A stretch of 64,000 bases of DNA. Source: an uncultured Oceanospirillales bacterium. Its GTDB lineage: Bacteria; Pseudomonadota; Gammaproteobacteria; Xanthomonadales; SZUA-36. The position numbers and the translations under genes are program-made. The notes beneath the pieces are model-generated. The model had not been told where the DNA came from and ran no database searches. It saw only the letters and a program-made list of their open reading frames with translations. The stretch lies in contig CAJXKA010000003.1 of assembly GCA_913055655.1 (NCBI GenBank), forward strand, positions 126,501 to 190,500, given 5' to 3'. How positions within the stretch are numbered: position 1 is the stretch's first letter; each line of letters opens with the position of its first letter. Of this stretch, positions 10,763 to 20,072 are shown one piece after another.

Positions 10763-13700
10763 ATGGGAATCACCGAGAAAGCCGTACGCAACCCCGCCGG
10801 CGTCGCCGTCGCGGTGGCCATCGTCGCCCTGTTCGGGCTGTTCTGTCTCTCGCAGCTGCCCCTGCAGCTGTTCCCCGACATCGACGCCCCACGCATCAAT
10901 GTGAACGCCAACTGGCGCGCCGCATCCCCGAAGGAAGTGGAATCGGAGATCCTCGAGCCGATGGAGGAAGTCCTGCAGGGCATCCCCGGGCTGGAGATCA
11001 TGGAATCGAACGCCTTCAACGGCGGCGCCTGGATCGGCATGGAGTTCGCCCTGGGCACGGACATGCAGGCGACGCTGATGGATGTCATCGGCCGCCTGAA
11101 CCGCCTGCCGCCACTGCCCGCCGATGCCGACCCGCCAGTCGTCAACATGGGCGGCGGCGACGCCAACCAGGCACTGAGCTGGTTCTTCGTGCAACTGAAA
11201 CCGGGTACCGAGGGGCCGGTCGAGAAGTACGCGGCCTACGTGGAGGACACGGTCAAGCCGCGCCTGGAATCCATCCCCGGCGTGGCCGGCGTGGAGGTAA
11301 ACGCCGGCGCTCCCGAAGAACTGCAGATCACCATCGACCCGTATCGCGCCGCCGAGTTCGGTATCCCGCTGGGCACCGTGGCGGCGCAGGCCGGTCGTTC
11401 CACGGACGTGTCGGGCGGTTTTGTCGACGTCGGCCGGCGGCAGTACACACTACGCTTCGAGGGCCGTTACGACCCCGAACAACTGAAAAACCGGGTGCTC
11501 GAATGGCGTGACGGCCGGCCCATCCGCCTGGGCGACATCGCCGACGTCAGGATCGACCGCGGCAAGAAGCAGTTCATCGCCATCCAGAACGGCAACCCGG
11601 CGATGGGCCTGCGCGTCGACCGCGCCAACGGTGCCAACGTCCTGGCCACGCTTACCGAGGTGAAAGCCGCGGTGGCGGAACTGCGTGACGGCCCGCTGGC
11701 GGCGAAAGGGCTCGATATCCAGCAGTCCTTCGACGCCTCCGTGTTTATCAATCGCGCCGTCGGCATGGTGCGCAATAACCTGCTGCTGGGCGTGCTGCTG
11801 GCGGTCGGCGTGCTGTGGTGGTTCCTGCGCGACCGCAGGGCCACGTTACTGATTGCGTCCGCGATTCCGATCAGCCTGCTGGCGACCTTCATCGTATTGA
11901 AGCTCACCGGCCGCAGCCTGAATGTCATCTCGCTGGCAGGCCTGGCGTTTGCCGTCGGCATGGTGCTGGACGCCGCCATCGTGGTGTCGGAGAACATCGT
12001 CCGGCTGCGCGAGCGCGGCGAGATGCCGAACGCCGCGGCGCTGCTCGGCACGAACCAGGTGAAAGGCGCGCTGCTGGCCTCCACCGCCACTACCGTCGCC
12101 ATCTTCCTGCCGGTGCTGTTCCTGGAAGACGTCGAGGGCCAGCTGTTCGCCGACCTCGCGCTGACCATCGCCATCGCGGTGGTCATTTCGCTGGTCGTGG
12201 CCCTGACCGTACTGCCGACGGTTGCGGGCAACTGGCTGAAAGCGCACAAACTCCGCCGCGACGACGACAACGGCCGCTGGGCGAAACTGGCCGGCTGGCT
12301 GATGCGCACCAGCGCGACGCCGGTCCGGCGCACCGCGCTGATCGCCACCCTGGTCGGCGCGCCGCTGCTGGCCTCCTGGGCTTTGTTCCCGCAGCTGGAC
12401 TACCTGCCGCCGGTCAAGCGCGACGCCGTCGACGCCTTCCTGCAGTTCCCGCCCGGCTCCAACGTGGAAACCAATGAACGCGAGGTCATCAGCAAACTGG
12501 TGGCACGCCTGCAGCCGTACATGGACGGCGAGAAGCAGCCCGCGCTGAAGAACTACTACATCCTGACTTGGCCCGGTGGCGGCACCATCGGCGCCCGCGT
12601 CCTGGACCAGGACCGGGTGAAAGAACTGGAAGCGATCGTCCGCGACGAGGTCCTGGTGGACATTCCCGACTTCCGCGGCTTCGCCCAGCAGGGCAACCTG
12701 TTCGGCGGTTTCGGCGGCGGCCGGGACATCTCGGTGCACCTGCAGTCCGCGGACGAGGCCGGCCTGTACGCTGCGGCCGGCCAGGCGCAGACCGAGCTGC
12801 GCAATACCTTCCCGGGTGCGAACGTGCAGGCGCGCCCGGAGATCGAAACGGCATCACCGGAACTGCGCATCCTGCCCGACGATGACCGGATCAACGAGGT
12901 GGCGATGGACCGCCAGCAGGTGGCCAGCGTGGTGCGCATGCTGGGCAACGGCCTGTGGCTGGGCGAGCATTTCGACGGCGAGTCGCGCAAGGACATCATC
13001 ATGCGCGCCGGCGGCTGGGAAACGCCGGAGCAGCTGGCCACCACGCCGATCACGACCCCCAGCGGCGAAGTCGTGCCCCTGGGCGAGCTGGTCCAGGTCT
13101 CCCGCGCCACGGGGCCCGGCCAGGTCCGCCGTGTGAACGGCCGCCGCACCATCAGCGTCAACCTGAGCCCGCCAGATGACGTTTCGCTGGAAACGGCCAT
13201 CGCCACCATCCGCGCCGAGGCCGAGCCCGGCATGCGCGCCGCACTGCCCGCGGACGGCTCGATCCAGTACGGCGGCAGCGCCGACAGCCTGAGCAAGGCG
13301 ATCGGCACCATGGGCCGCAACTTCCTGATGGCGCTGGGCATCCTGTTCCTGCTGATGGCCGGCCTGTTCCGCTCGCTGAAGGACAGCGCCCTGGTGGTGC
13401 TGACCATCCCGCTGGCGGGGGTCGGCGGCGTGATCGCCATCCAGGCGCTGAACCTGGTGACGTTCCAGCCCATGGACCTGCTGACCATGATCGGCTTCAT
13501 CATCCTGCTGGGGCTGGTGGTGAACAATGCCATCCTGCTGGTCGATCGCACCCGCACCGCCGAACGTGAAGGCATGGGCCGCGACGAGGCCGTCCGCGAG
13601 GCACTGAAAGTGCGCCTGCGGCCGATCTTCATGAGCACCTGCACCAGCATCTTCGGCATGCTGCCGCTGCTGTTGCTGCCCGGCCAGGGCAGCGTCATCT

Positions 13701-13858
13701 ACCGCGGCCTGGCCGCCGCCATCGTCGGCGGCATGGTATTCAGCCTGTTTTTCACGCTGCTGCTGTTGCCGGCACTGCTGCGGCTGGGCAAGGCAAAACC
13801 CGCAACCGATGAATCACGCGCACCGGCGGAATCGCCGGCGCTGGAGAGCGTGGCCTGA
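10763..13858 (+). CDS. RND efflux permease (AcrB/HAE-like)
   Basis: This 1031-residue inner-membrane protein has the RND layout: TM1 near the N-terminus, a large periplasmic loop, TM2-6 from about residue 335, a second periplasmic loop, and TM8-12 from about 855. In TM4 the relay region reads GMVLDAAIVVSEN, so the first of the two AcrB aspartates (D407) is kept and the second is alanine. In TM10 the AcrB lysine position reads GLVVNNAILLVD, with asparagine. These variants are common in non-AcrB RND subfamilies, so it is probably still proton-driven, but the substrate cannot be inferred. The adaptor gene follows 49 bases later. No outer-membrane TolC-type channel is encoded here. Confidence 0.9.
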   Translation: MGITEKAVRNPAGVAVAVAIVALFGLFCLSQLPLQLFPDIDAPRINVNANWRAASPKEVESEILEPMEEVLQGIPGLEIMESNAFNGGAWIGMEFALGTDMQATLMDVIGRLNRLPPLPADADPPVVNMGGGDANQALSWFFVQLKPGTEGPVEKYAAYVEDTVKPRLESIPGVAGVEVNAGAPEELQITIDPYRAAEFGIPLGTVAAQAGRSTDVSGGFVDVGRRQYTLRFEGRYDPEQLKNRVLEWRDGRPIRLGDIADVRIDRGKKQFIAIQNGNPAMGLRVDRANGANVLATLTEVKAAVAELRDGPLAAKGLDIQQSFDASVFINRAVGMVRNNLLLGVLLAVGVLWWFLRDRRATLLIASAIPISLLATFIVLKLTGRSLNVISLAGLAFAVGMVLDAAIVVSENIVRLRERGEMPNAAALLGTNQVKGALLASTATTVAIFLPVLFLEDVEGQLFADLALTIAIAVVISLVVALTVLPTVAGNWLKAHKLRRDDDNGRWAKLAGWLMRTSATPVRRTALIATLVGAPLLASWALFPQLDYLPPVKRDAVDAFLQFPPGSNVETNEREVISKLVARLQPYMDGEKQPALKNYYILTWPGGGTIGARVLDQDRVKELEAIVRDEVLVDIPDFRGFAQQGNLFGGFGGGRDISVHLQSADEAGLYAAAGQAQTELRNTFPGANVQARPEIETASPELRILPDDDRINEVAMDRQQVASVVRMLGNGLWLGEHFDGESRKDIIMRAGGWETPEQLATTPITTPSGEVVPLGELVQVSRATGPGQVRRVNGRRTISVNLSPPDDVSLETAIATIRAEAEPGMRAALPADGSIQYGGSADSLSKAIGTMGRNFLMALGILFLLMAGLFRSLKDSALVVLTIPLAGVGGVIAIQALNLVTFQPMDLLTMIGFIILLGLVVNNAILLVDRTRTAEREGMGRDEAVREALKVRLRPIFMSTCTSIFGMLPLLLLPGQGSVIYRGLAAAIVGGMVFSLFFTLLLLPALLRLGKAKPATDESRAPAESPALESVA

Positions 13859-13907
13859 CCGGGGCACCCCCCGGCGCGCCATGCGAACTGAACGAAGGAG
13901 GACACCG

Positions 13908-14966
13908 ATGAAACGCGCAATCACACTGGCCCTGGTACTGGCCACCGCGCCGCTGGCGGCACTGCCCGCCGCGGTTTCCGCGCAGTCCGGCGAGGCCCCG
14001 GCCGCACCGGTCAGCGTTGACCACGCGAAGCGCGACACGTTCGCCGCCACGCTATGGGTGTCCGGCAGCGTGGTGAGCCTGAACGACGCCCGTATCGCCG
14101 CGGAAACCGATGGCCGCATCACCTGGGTCGCGCGCGAAGGCAGTCACATCGAGGCGGGCCAGGCACTGGCGCGTATCGACGCCGGCGACCTGGAACTGGA
14201 CCTGGCCGACAGCCGCGCCCAGCTGGGCAGCCTGAAGGCGCAACTGGCGTTCCAGGAAGGCAACCTGTCGCGTCTGCAACGCCTGGCCGCCAGCAGCAAT
14301 GCCTCGACCAACCAGGTGGAGGAAGCCAGCGCGCAACTGGACATGACCCGCCAGGCGATCAAGCGGGCCGAGGTCGACATCGCCCAGATCGAGCGTCGCA
14401 TCCGCCAGACCGAGGTCCCGGCGCCGTTCACCGGCGTGGTCGCGGAACGGCTCGTACAGGTGGGTGAGTTCGTGAGCCGCGGCGCCCAGGTCGCGCGGCT
14501 GGTGGACACGGAGAACCGCGAGATTCGCGCCCAGGCGCCGCTGACCGTGGCCGGCTGGGTCCGCGAAGGCATGGAACTGAGCATCCGCCACCAGGGCGCC
14601 GAGCAACTCAGCCCCATCAGCCACGTCATTCCCGTCGGCGACCAGCGCTCGCGCATGTTCGAAGTGCGCATCGCTGCCAACGACCCGGCGCTGATCATCG
14701 GCAGCCCGGTCCGCGTGGCGCTGCCCAACAGCGAGCCACGTGAGCTGGTCGCGATTCCACGCGACGCGCTGGTGCTTCGCGGCAGCGACATCTTCGTGAT
14801 GCGGGTGAAGGACGACAACACCGTGGAACGCGTCGACGTACGCACCGGCATTGGCCTGGACGCCCATGTCGAGGTGCTGGGTGGCCTGGACCACGGTGAC
14901 CGCGTCATCGTGCGCGGCGGCGAGCGGCTGCAGAACGGCCAGGCGGTGCGCATCGCGGAAAGTTGA
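13908..14966 (+). CDS. RND efflux periplasmic adaptor (membrane fusion protein)
   Basis: I start at ATG 13908, preceded by AAGGAGGACACCG, a near-perfect ribosome binding site; the result is 352 residues with a clear signal peptide ending around AAVSAQ-SG. Visible parts are a lipoyl-type half-motif (AETDGRITWVAREGSHIEAGQALARID), a coiled-coil hairpin of about 60 residues, the second half-motif (VPAPFTGVVAERLVQVGEFVSRGAQVA), a beta-barrel and a C-terminal membrane-proximal domain. It would link the upstream permease to an outer-membrane channel encoded elsewhere. The permease-before-adaptor order is reversed relative to acrAB. There is no lipobox cysteine, so it is probably not a lipoprotein. 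Confidence 0.9.
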   Translation: MKRAITLALVLATAPLAALPAAVSAQSGEAPAAPVSVDHAKRDTFAATLWVSGSVVSLNDARIAAETDGRITWVAREGSHIEAGQALARIDAGDLELDLADSRAQLGSLKAQLAFQEGNLSRLQRLAASSNASTNQVEEASAQLDMTRQAIKRAEVDIAQIERRIRQTEVPAPFTGVVAERLVQVGEFVSRGAQVARLVDTENREIRAQAPLTVAGWVREGMELSIRHQGAEQLSPISHVIPVGDQRSRMFEVRIAANDPALIIGSPVRVALPNSEPRELVAIPRDALVLRGSDIFVMRVKDDNTVERVDVRTGIGLDAHVEVLGGLDHGDRVIVRGGERLQNGQAVRIAES

Positions 14967-15037
14967 GTCACTGCCAGGCGGGGGTCTCGATTTCTCCCTG
15001 ATCATCGTCTGACCGATGATCCCGGCCTGGCATTGAA

Positions 15038-15070
15038 GGCCCCGGCAGGTTCCCTCTACCTGCCGGGGCC
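15038..15070 (+). terminator. Strong hairpin after the RND operon
   Basis: A perfect 13-base stem, GGCCCCGGCAGGT with its complement ACCTGCCGGGGCC, surrounds the loop TCCCTCT about 70 bases after the adaptor stop. The tail GCTTAATTCAT is only weakly T-rich. It lies between convergent genes and could also slow transcription arriving from the opposite strand. Confidence 0.65.
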
Positions 15071-15113
15071 GCTTAATTCATCACCCTGGCGCCAGCGTCG
15101 GCGCACACCGGGT

Positions 15114-16079
15114 TCAGTCGCGGTGGTCAAGCCAGAACTCCAGGCCCTGGACGTTCAGAACGATATCGCCCCAAACGACCTGTCGAAAATCGTCGGCCTG
15201 CAGTCGAACACCGTGCGCCGTCGTGGCCTCACGCAGTGCTTCATACATGTCCGCGCGCATCGCCTCGCCGCGCAACTCCGGGTCGTCACCGACGCGACGA
15301 TCTGCAATCGCCACGAACTGGTCCACGCGCGCGTGCAGATCAGCCGCGAGGCGATCAAGGTCGCCAACGCGCCCGAAATGGGTGAGATACATGTATTGGG
15401 GATCCGACGCCATCAGCATCTCTATCGACGCGTGCAGCGCTTCAGGGTCGAACTGCACCGGCGTTGTCGTGGGGAAGATGAACGGCCCCGCCGCGGTATC
15501 GAGTTCGCGGTAAGACAGCCCGAAGGTGTCGCCCGTGAACCATCCCCGGGTCGCCTCGTCCCAGACACAGAAGTGGTGTTTGGCGTGCCCGGGACTGTCG
15601 CGAAACAGCAGTTCTCGGCCGCCCAGCTCCACGCGTTCACCATCATCCATCGCCCGCACCCGGGCTTCCGGCACCGGCACCAGGGTGCCGTAGTCCCGGT
15701 CGTAGACCTCGTCGCCGTAAACCGCCCGCACGCCCGCCTCCAGCCGCGAAGGGTCCACCATGTGCCGCGCGCCACGCGGATGCACCAGCAACGTCGCTTG
15801 CGGCATTCGCTGCATCAGCGTGCCGGCGCCACCGGCATGATCAAGATGCACGTGGGTCAGGATCACGTACCGAACCTGCTCCGGCTGCCAGCCCCGCGCC
15901 GCCAGCACCCCCTCGATGCGCGGCACCGAGGCGTTGGTGCCGGTTTCGATGACGGCAACTTCACCATCGCCTTCGAGCAGGTAGCACGCGGCCATTTGCG
16001 GCCGGGTAAAGCCGCTGTCGACGGCGATGACGCCGCCGGCGTATTCGATGGCATTCAGGGCGTTGTCGGCATCATTCAT
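15114..16079 (-). CDS. MBL-fold metallo-hydrolase
   Basis: The 321-residue protein carries the metallo-beta-lactamase zinc motif THVHLDHAGG (H76, H78, D80, H81), a further histidine in DSPGHAKHHF and an aspartate in FTGDTFG. I chose ATG 16079 (MNDADNALNAIEYAGGVIAVDSG); the open frame upstream has no homology and overlaps the next gene's start region. The N-terminus has no signal peptide, so it is probably cytoplasmic. The family includes glyoxalase II-like and lactonase-like enzymes; the substrate cannot be stated. It is divergent from the large peptidase gene and convergent with the RND operon. Confidence 0.82.
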   Translation of the reverse strand: MNDADNALNAIEYAGGVIAVDSGFTRPQMAACYLLEGDGEVAVIETGTNASVPRIEGVLAARGWQPEQVRYVILTHVHLDHAGGAGTLMQRMPQATLLVHPRGARHMVDPSRLEAGVRAVYGDEVYDRDYGTLVPVPEARVRAMDDGERVELGGRELLFRDSPGHAKHHFCVWDEATRGWFTGDTFGLSYRELDTAAGPFIFPTTTPVQFDPEALHASIEMLMASDPQYMYLTHFGRVGDLDRLAADLHARVDQFVAIADRRVGDDPELRGEAMRADMYEALREATTAHGVRLQADDFRQVVWGDIVLNVQGLEFWLDHRD

Positions 16080-16156
16080 CGGGAAAAACTTTCGTCCTGG
16101 CGGGAACCGGCAACATAGCACATGAAGGCCGGGCCCCGTTTTCGTAATCTGGGCGC

Positions 16157-19100
16157 ATGAAATCATGCCGGTGTTGTGTCACTGCCCTGCCGCTGTCAAT
16201 GCGGGTCGCATGTCTCGTGCTGCTGCTGGCCCTGGGCCCCAGTCTTTCGGTTGCACAGGCAGGTCCCGGCGAAGCAGAAGCGTGGTCGCGGGCGGCGGCA
16301 GGTACGGCCGTGCGTTCTGTCGATACCGACCCGGTCGTCGATCACCTTGAATCGCTGTACCGGGCCGACCAACCGCGTGCGTTATTGGATGAACTTGAAA
16401 ATATCGGACGTCGCGGCGACTGGCCCGCGCCTGCGCGCGATGCAGCCATCATGGCATTTACCCGTCGGCTTCGGCAGTCACCGGTCGGACCGGTAAACGA
16501 CCCGATCCTGGCCTGGCTGGAACAGTATTCACCCGCAACCCGGGTGCCACACACAGACCATCCGCGAGCGACCATACCGTTGTTCAATGTCCGCGCTGCC
16601 GCTGCCGGCCTGCGGAATGAACGCCGCAGCACGGCGGCCACCGCCCGGGCACAGTCCATGCTGACCGAGGATCCGGCATTGCTGGTCCGCGCGTGGGTCA
16701 CAGGCAGTGAACTTCCGGAGCGACTGGGGTTGCTGCGGGCCCTGGCGCAGGCCGACGCAAGGCGGGTCGGCCAGGTAGGCGCGGCGGCGCTCAGCAATCT
16801 CCCCCATCACCCCGACCTGGCGGAACTGGCAGGCTACGCGGCCCTGTATCACGACGACACCCCGATGCTGGTACAGGCCCTGCTCGGTGACGAGGGCACG
16901 CACGTGAGCCACCTGCTCCGCCAGGCCGGCCAGTCCTTACCGACCGCATCGCGCACCCGGCTGTTGCTCCGGCTCCTGGAAGAAGCGGATGCCACGACGG
17001 CGAGCCTGGCCATCGCGCACCTGGCGCCGCCCCTGGTGACGGATAAGGACGTTCAGCGTCGACTGAAGTTGCTGCTCGATGATCCGGCGCTCCGCGCCAG
17101 CGCCGCCCTGGCCCTGTCGGCAAATCCACCGGAAACGTCTTCCCCCAGTCGTGTACCGGCGCCCCCGGTCACCGCTGCCGCCCAGGACGGTTTCCTGGCC
17201 GAGTGGGTCGAATCCAACCCGTCGAGCGCCGCCGACCGTATCGCCCTGGGTTATCCGCCACCCATCCCGGTCGATACGCCCCTGCCGTTCGACGGTTTCC
17301 GCAGCTACGCCGGCCTGCACGCCCGGCACCAGGAACTGGCGGATTCAACGCCATGGGTGCACCCGCACGCCATCGGCACGACGCGGAAGGGCCGGGCCAT
17401 CTGGGCCTACCGGCTGGGCGATGCCGACAGGACAACGCCGTGGGGCCTCGCCGAGCCCGCGACACTCACCAACGGCGGCATTCACGCCCGCGAGTGGTCG
17501 ACGCCGGAGGCGGTCACCGGCATCCTGGAACTGATCGCCACGGCGCCGGCCGACCAGCACATCTACGACTACCTGCGCGAGCAGGTGAACATGATCGTCA
17601 TCCCGGTATTGAACGTGGACGGTTTTTTGCAGACCCAGCGCGACCCGACGCTGAACTACCTGGGCAGTGACCCTGACTTCCCCGACGACTCGCCCCGTGA
17701 CGGCCGCATGCGCCGCAAGAACCTGCTGAATGCCGACGAAGACCTGAGTACCCGGGGCGACCACCTGGGCGGCGTCGACCTGAACCGCAACAACGGGCCA
17801 CACTGGGCCAGTAACAGCCAACGCTCATCCGACGACCCTGCATCGCTGGTGCATCACGGCGCCAGCCCGGCATCTGAACCGGAGATCCTGGCGCTGCAAT
17901 CCGCGCCTGACCTGGGGCCCGGCGAGCGCCTGCGGATCTACACCGACGTGCATTCCTACTCGCAGGTGCATTTCTGGAGCCGCCTGGGTGATGGTACGCG
18001 CCTGGCCCGGCAGACCCAGGACGTCCTGCGGGTGTTCACCAACCACCACCGCGCCTTCGATGCCGGCAAGCGCTATCACTATGCGTTTTCGGGCAATGTC
18101 CCGGTGAACCAGGGGATTGGCGCCACCGACGAGTATTTCCTCTACACCTATCGCGTGCCGGCCTGGACACTGGAGACCGAGCCTTCGGGCGGGCAGTCCT
18201 ACCACTCGACATTGCCTGGCGGTGGCGCGGATTACGGCGGCGCCGGCGTCAATGTCCATGACGGTTTCATCCTGCCGGATTCCCAGGCGCGCCGGGTGCG
18301 CGAGGATCTCGCGCAGACGTTCGCCACGGTGTTCTACCGCCAGGCCGGACCTCCCAACCTGCAGGCCGTCCGGATCATCGACGAAGCCACGGACGCGGTC
18401 ATCTTCGAAGCCCAGTGGGATGGCCGGGATGATGAAACCCGGGCGCTGTTCACCCAGCAACTGCGAACGCTGGTGCCGGGTCGGGGCTATCGGCTCTGGC
18501 TGGCGTTCAACAAGCCCATGCGCTGGCTGGACGAAGATGGCAACCCGACGGCGCTGCAGGGACACGACAGCGCCGCGTACCTGGACGTGGACATCGAGAT
18601 CCTCGATGCCGCGGACGAGGCCCTGCAGGTCGACTGGGGCGATCCGACCTGGCTGGTCGAACCGGGCGGCGCCCCGGACGGCTACCTGCGTTACCGCGCG
18701 GACGCCTACGCCATTCCGTTTTCCATCACGGACACGCCTGAAAACCAGGCGCGCCTTGCGGAGCCCCTGGACACGACATTGCGGGTCCGTGCCTGGGACA
18801 TGACCTACCTCGGCGTGGACGGCGACCCGGCCACCGTGGCGGACTGGACGGACGGCCGCTGGTCAGGCTTCGAGGACAGTTTCGACCAAGACACCGATGT
18901 CGGTGGCTGGGACGATACGTTGTCTGTCCGGGCGCAGGCCGCGGAAGCCGACACACCGTTTACGCTGTCGCCCGGCATCGCCTCGGCCTGGTACGACCCG
19001 TCACACAGTGGTGAAGGTTTCATCATTGAGGTGGTGGCCGGACAACGGGCCGTGATGTACTGGTACACGTACACCAGTACGGGTGAACAGGACTGGTATG

Positions 19101-19738
19101 TCGCTGCCGGTGATGTCCGGGGCAATCGACTGGTTTTTCCCGAGTTGACCCGCACGTCCGGTGGCGCCTTCGGTGATGCATTCGACCCCGAACAGGTGAC
19201 CCGCGAAGTCGTCGGCTCGGCAAAGTTTGTTTTCGACGGTTGTGACACTGGTCAGATGGACTGGCATATCGGCCACCGCCAGGGACGCCAGTCGTTACGC
19301 CGAATCACCCGGATCACCGGCCTGGATTGCGGCCCGCCGAGCGGCGAACCCGCCAGGGAAGAGGCCCGGTACAGCGGCGCGTGGTATGACCCGGAACGCA
19401 GCGGCGAAGGGTTCACGGTACAGGTGTTACCCGGCGACCGGGCGCTCGCCTACTGGTTCAGCTTCGACCCCGACGGCCATCGCCGATGGTTCTATGGAAC
19501 CGGCGAAATTGTCGATGGGGTTTTCGTGTTCGAAGACATGCGGACCACTCTCGGCGGAATGTTCGGCGATGGATTCGACCCGGACGAAGTAGCGATCAAT
19601 CCGTGGGGCCAGTTGACACTGGAGTTGAGCTGCGACGGCGGCACCGCCAACTGGACGAGCACCGAGCCCGGCTTCAGTGACGGTACGATGAACCTGGTGC
19701 AACTGACCCGCCTGGACGGCCTTGCCTGCGCCCGCTGA
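16157..19738 (+). CDS. Large secreted M14-family zinc carboxypeptidase with duplicated C-terminal domain
   Basis: This 1193-residue protein has an N-terminal signal peptide (hydrophobic core VACLVLLLALGPSLSVAQA). Residues about 50-340 are helical and repeat-like, without a recognised domain. The M14 carboxypeptidase domain spans about 370-725, with zinc ligands in GGIHAREWSTPE (about 442-445) and TDVHSYS (about 599) and the catalytic glutamate in LETEPSGG (about 676). A beta-rich region follows. Two homologous modules of about 115 residues end the protein, at about 940-1060 and 1072-1190, each beginning AWYDP..SGEGF and ending in a Thr-Arg-Leu/Ile-x-Gly-Leu-x-Cys pattern. These modules recur in extracellular proteins of Xanthomonadales-like bacteria. 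It is probably exported to digest peptides; the modules may attach it to the surface or substrate. Confidence 0.87.
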   Translation: MKSCRCCVTALPLSMRVACLVLLLALGPSLSVAQAGPGEAEAWSRAAAGTAVRSVDTDPVVDHLESLYRADQPRALLDELENIGRRGDWPAPARDAAIMAFTRRLRQSPVGPVNDPILAWLEQYSPATRVPHTDHPRATIPLFNVRAAAAGLRNERRSTAATARAQSMLTEDPALLVRAWVTGSELPERLGLLRALAQADARRVGQVGAAALSNLPHHPDLAELAGYAALYHDDTPMLVQALLGDEGTHVSHLLRQAGQSLPTASRTRLLLRLLEEADATTASLAIAHLAPPLVTDKDVQRRLKLLLDDPALRASAALALSANPPETSSPSRVPAPPVTAAAQDGFLAEWVESNPSSAADRIALGYPPPIPVDTPLPFDGFRSYAGLHARHQELADSTPWVHPHAIGTTRKGRAIWAYRLGDADRTTPWGLAEPATLTNGGIHAREWSTPEAVTGILELIATAPADQHIYDYLREQVNMIVIPVLNVDGFLQTQRDPTLNYLGSDPDFPDDSPRDGRMRRKNLLNADEDLSTRGDHLGGVDLNRNNGPHWASNSQRSSDDPASLVHHGASPASEPEILALQSAPDLGPGERLRIYTDVHSYSQVHFWSRLGDGTRLARQTQDVLRVFTNHHRAFDAGKRYHYAFSGNVPVNQGIGATDEYFLYTYRVPAWTLETEPSGGQSYHSTLPGGGADYGGAGVNVHDGFILPDSQARRVREDLAQTFATVFYRQAGPPNLQAVRIIDEATDAVIFEAQWDGRDDETRALFTQQLRTLVPGRGYRLWLAFNKPMRWLDEDGNPTALQGHDSAAYLDVDIEILDAADEALQVDWGDPTWLVEPGGAPDGYLRYRADAYAIPFSITDTPENQARLAEPLDTTLRVRAWDMTYLGVDGDPATVADWTDGRWSGFEDSFDQDTDVGGWDDTLSVRAQAAEADTPFTLSPGIASAWYDPSHSGEGFIIEVVAGQRAVMYWYTYTSTGEQDWYVAAGDVRGNRLVFPELTRTSGGAFGDAFDPEQVTREVVGSAKFVFDGCDTGQMDWHIGHRQGRQSLRRITRITGLDCGPPSGEPAREEARYSGAWYDPERSGEGFTVQVLPGDRALAYWFSFDPDGHRRWFYGTGEIVDGVFVFEDMRTTLGGMFGDGFDPDEVAINPWGQLTLELSCDGGTANWTSTEPGFSDGTMNLVQLTRLDGLACAR

Positions 19739-19786
19739 CGCTGAACGCGTTAAAATCCAATCCCTGTCCGGATAACTGGAAATACC

Positions 19787-20044
19787 GTGAGCGACCGAGA
19801 GAACCACCAACGCTGTACCGAGAAGTTCATCAACCTGGCCAACGAACTGAAAGATGAGGGCCTCGATATCCAGCTTGTCAGCGCCGCGCTGATGTCCGCC
19901 AGCGGCATCTACGCGACTTATTCCGTAGCCGGCAATGCCGGCGCGCTGAACGACAGCGGCGTCGACAAGGTCGTGGCGACCTATCGCCGCAACCTGGAGC
20001 ACATCCAGGCACGCAAGAAGTCTGAAGTGCAGGGTAGTCACTGA
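19787..20044 (+). CDS. DUF3144 domain-containing small protein
   Basis: This 85-residue protein begins at GTG 19787. It matches my recollection of the DUF3144 family: a short, acidic, helical protein with RCTEKFINLANEL near the start, a central ALMSASGIYATYSVAG and a C-terminal NLEHIQARK. No signal peptide or membrane segment is visible. Function is unknown. The SulP transporter starts 28 bases downstream, so the two may be cotranscribed. Confidence 0.75.
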   Translation: MSDRENHQRCTEKFINLANELKDEGLDIQLVSAALMSASGIYATYSVAGNAGALNDSGVDKVVATYRRNLEHIQARKKSEVQGSH

Positions 20045-20072
20045 TCCACTTTTCCGCAGACTGCGGATCCGC

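Noticed and set aside
16080-16166. N-terminal extension of the MBL-fold protein
   Set aside because: The added residues do not fit the fold or a signal peptide and overlap the divergent gene's start.
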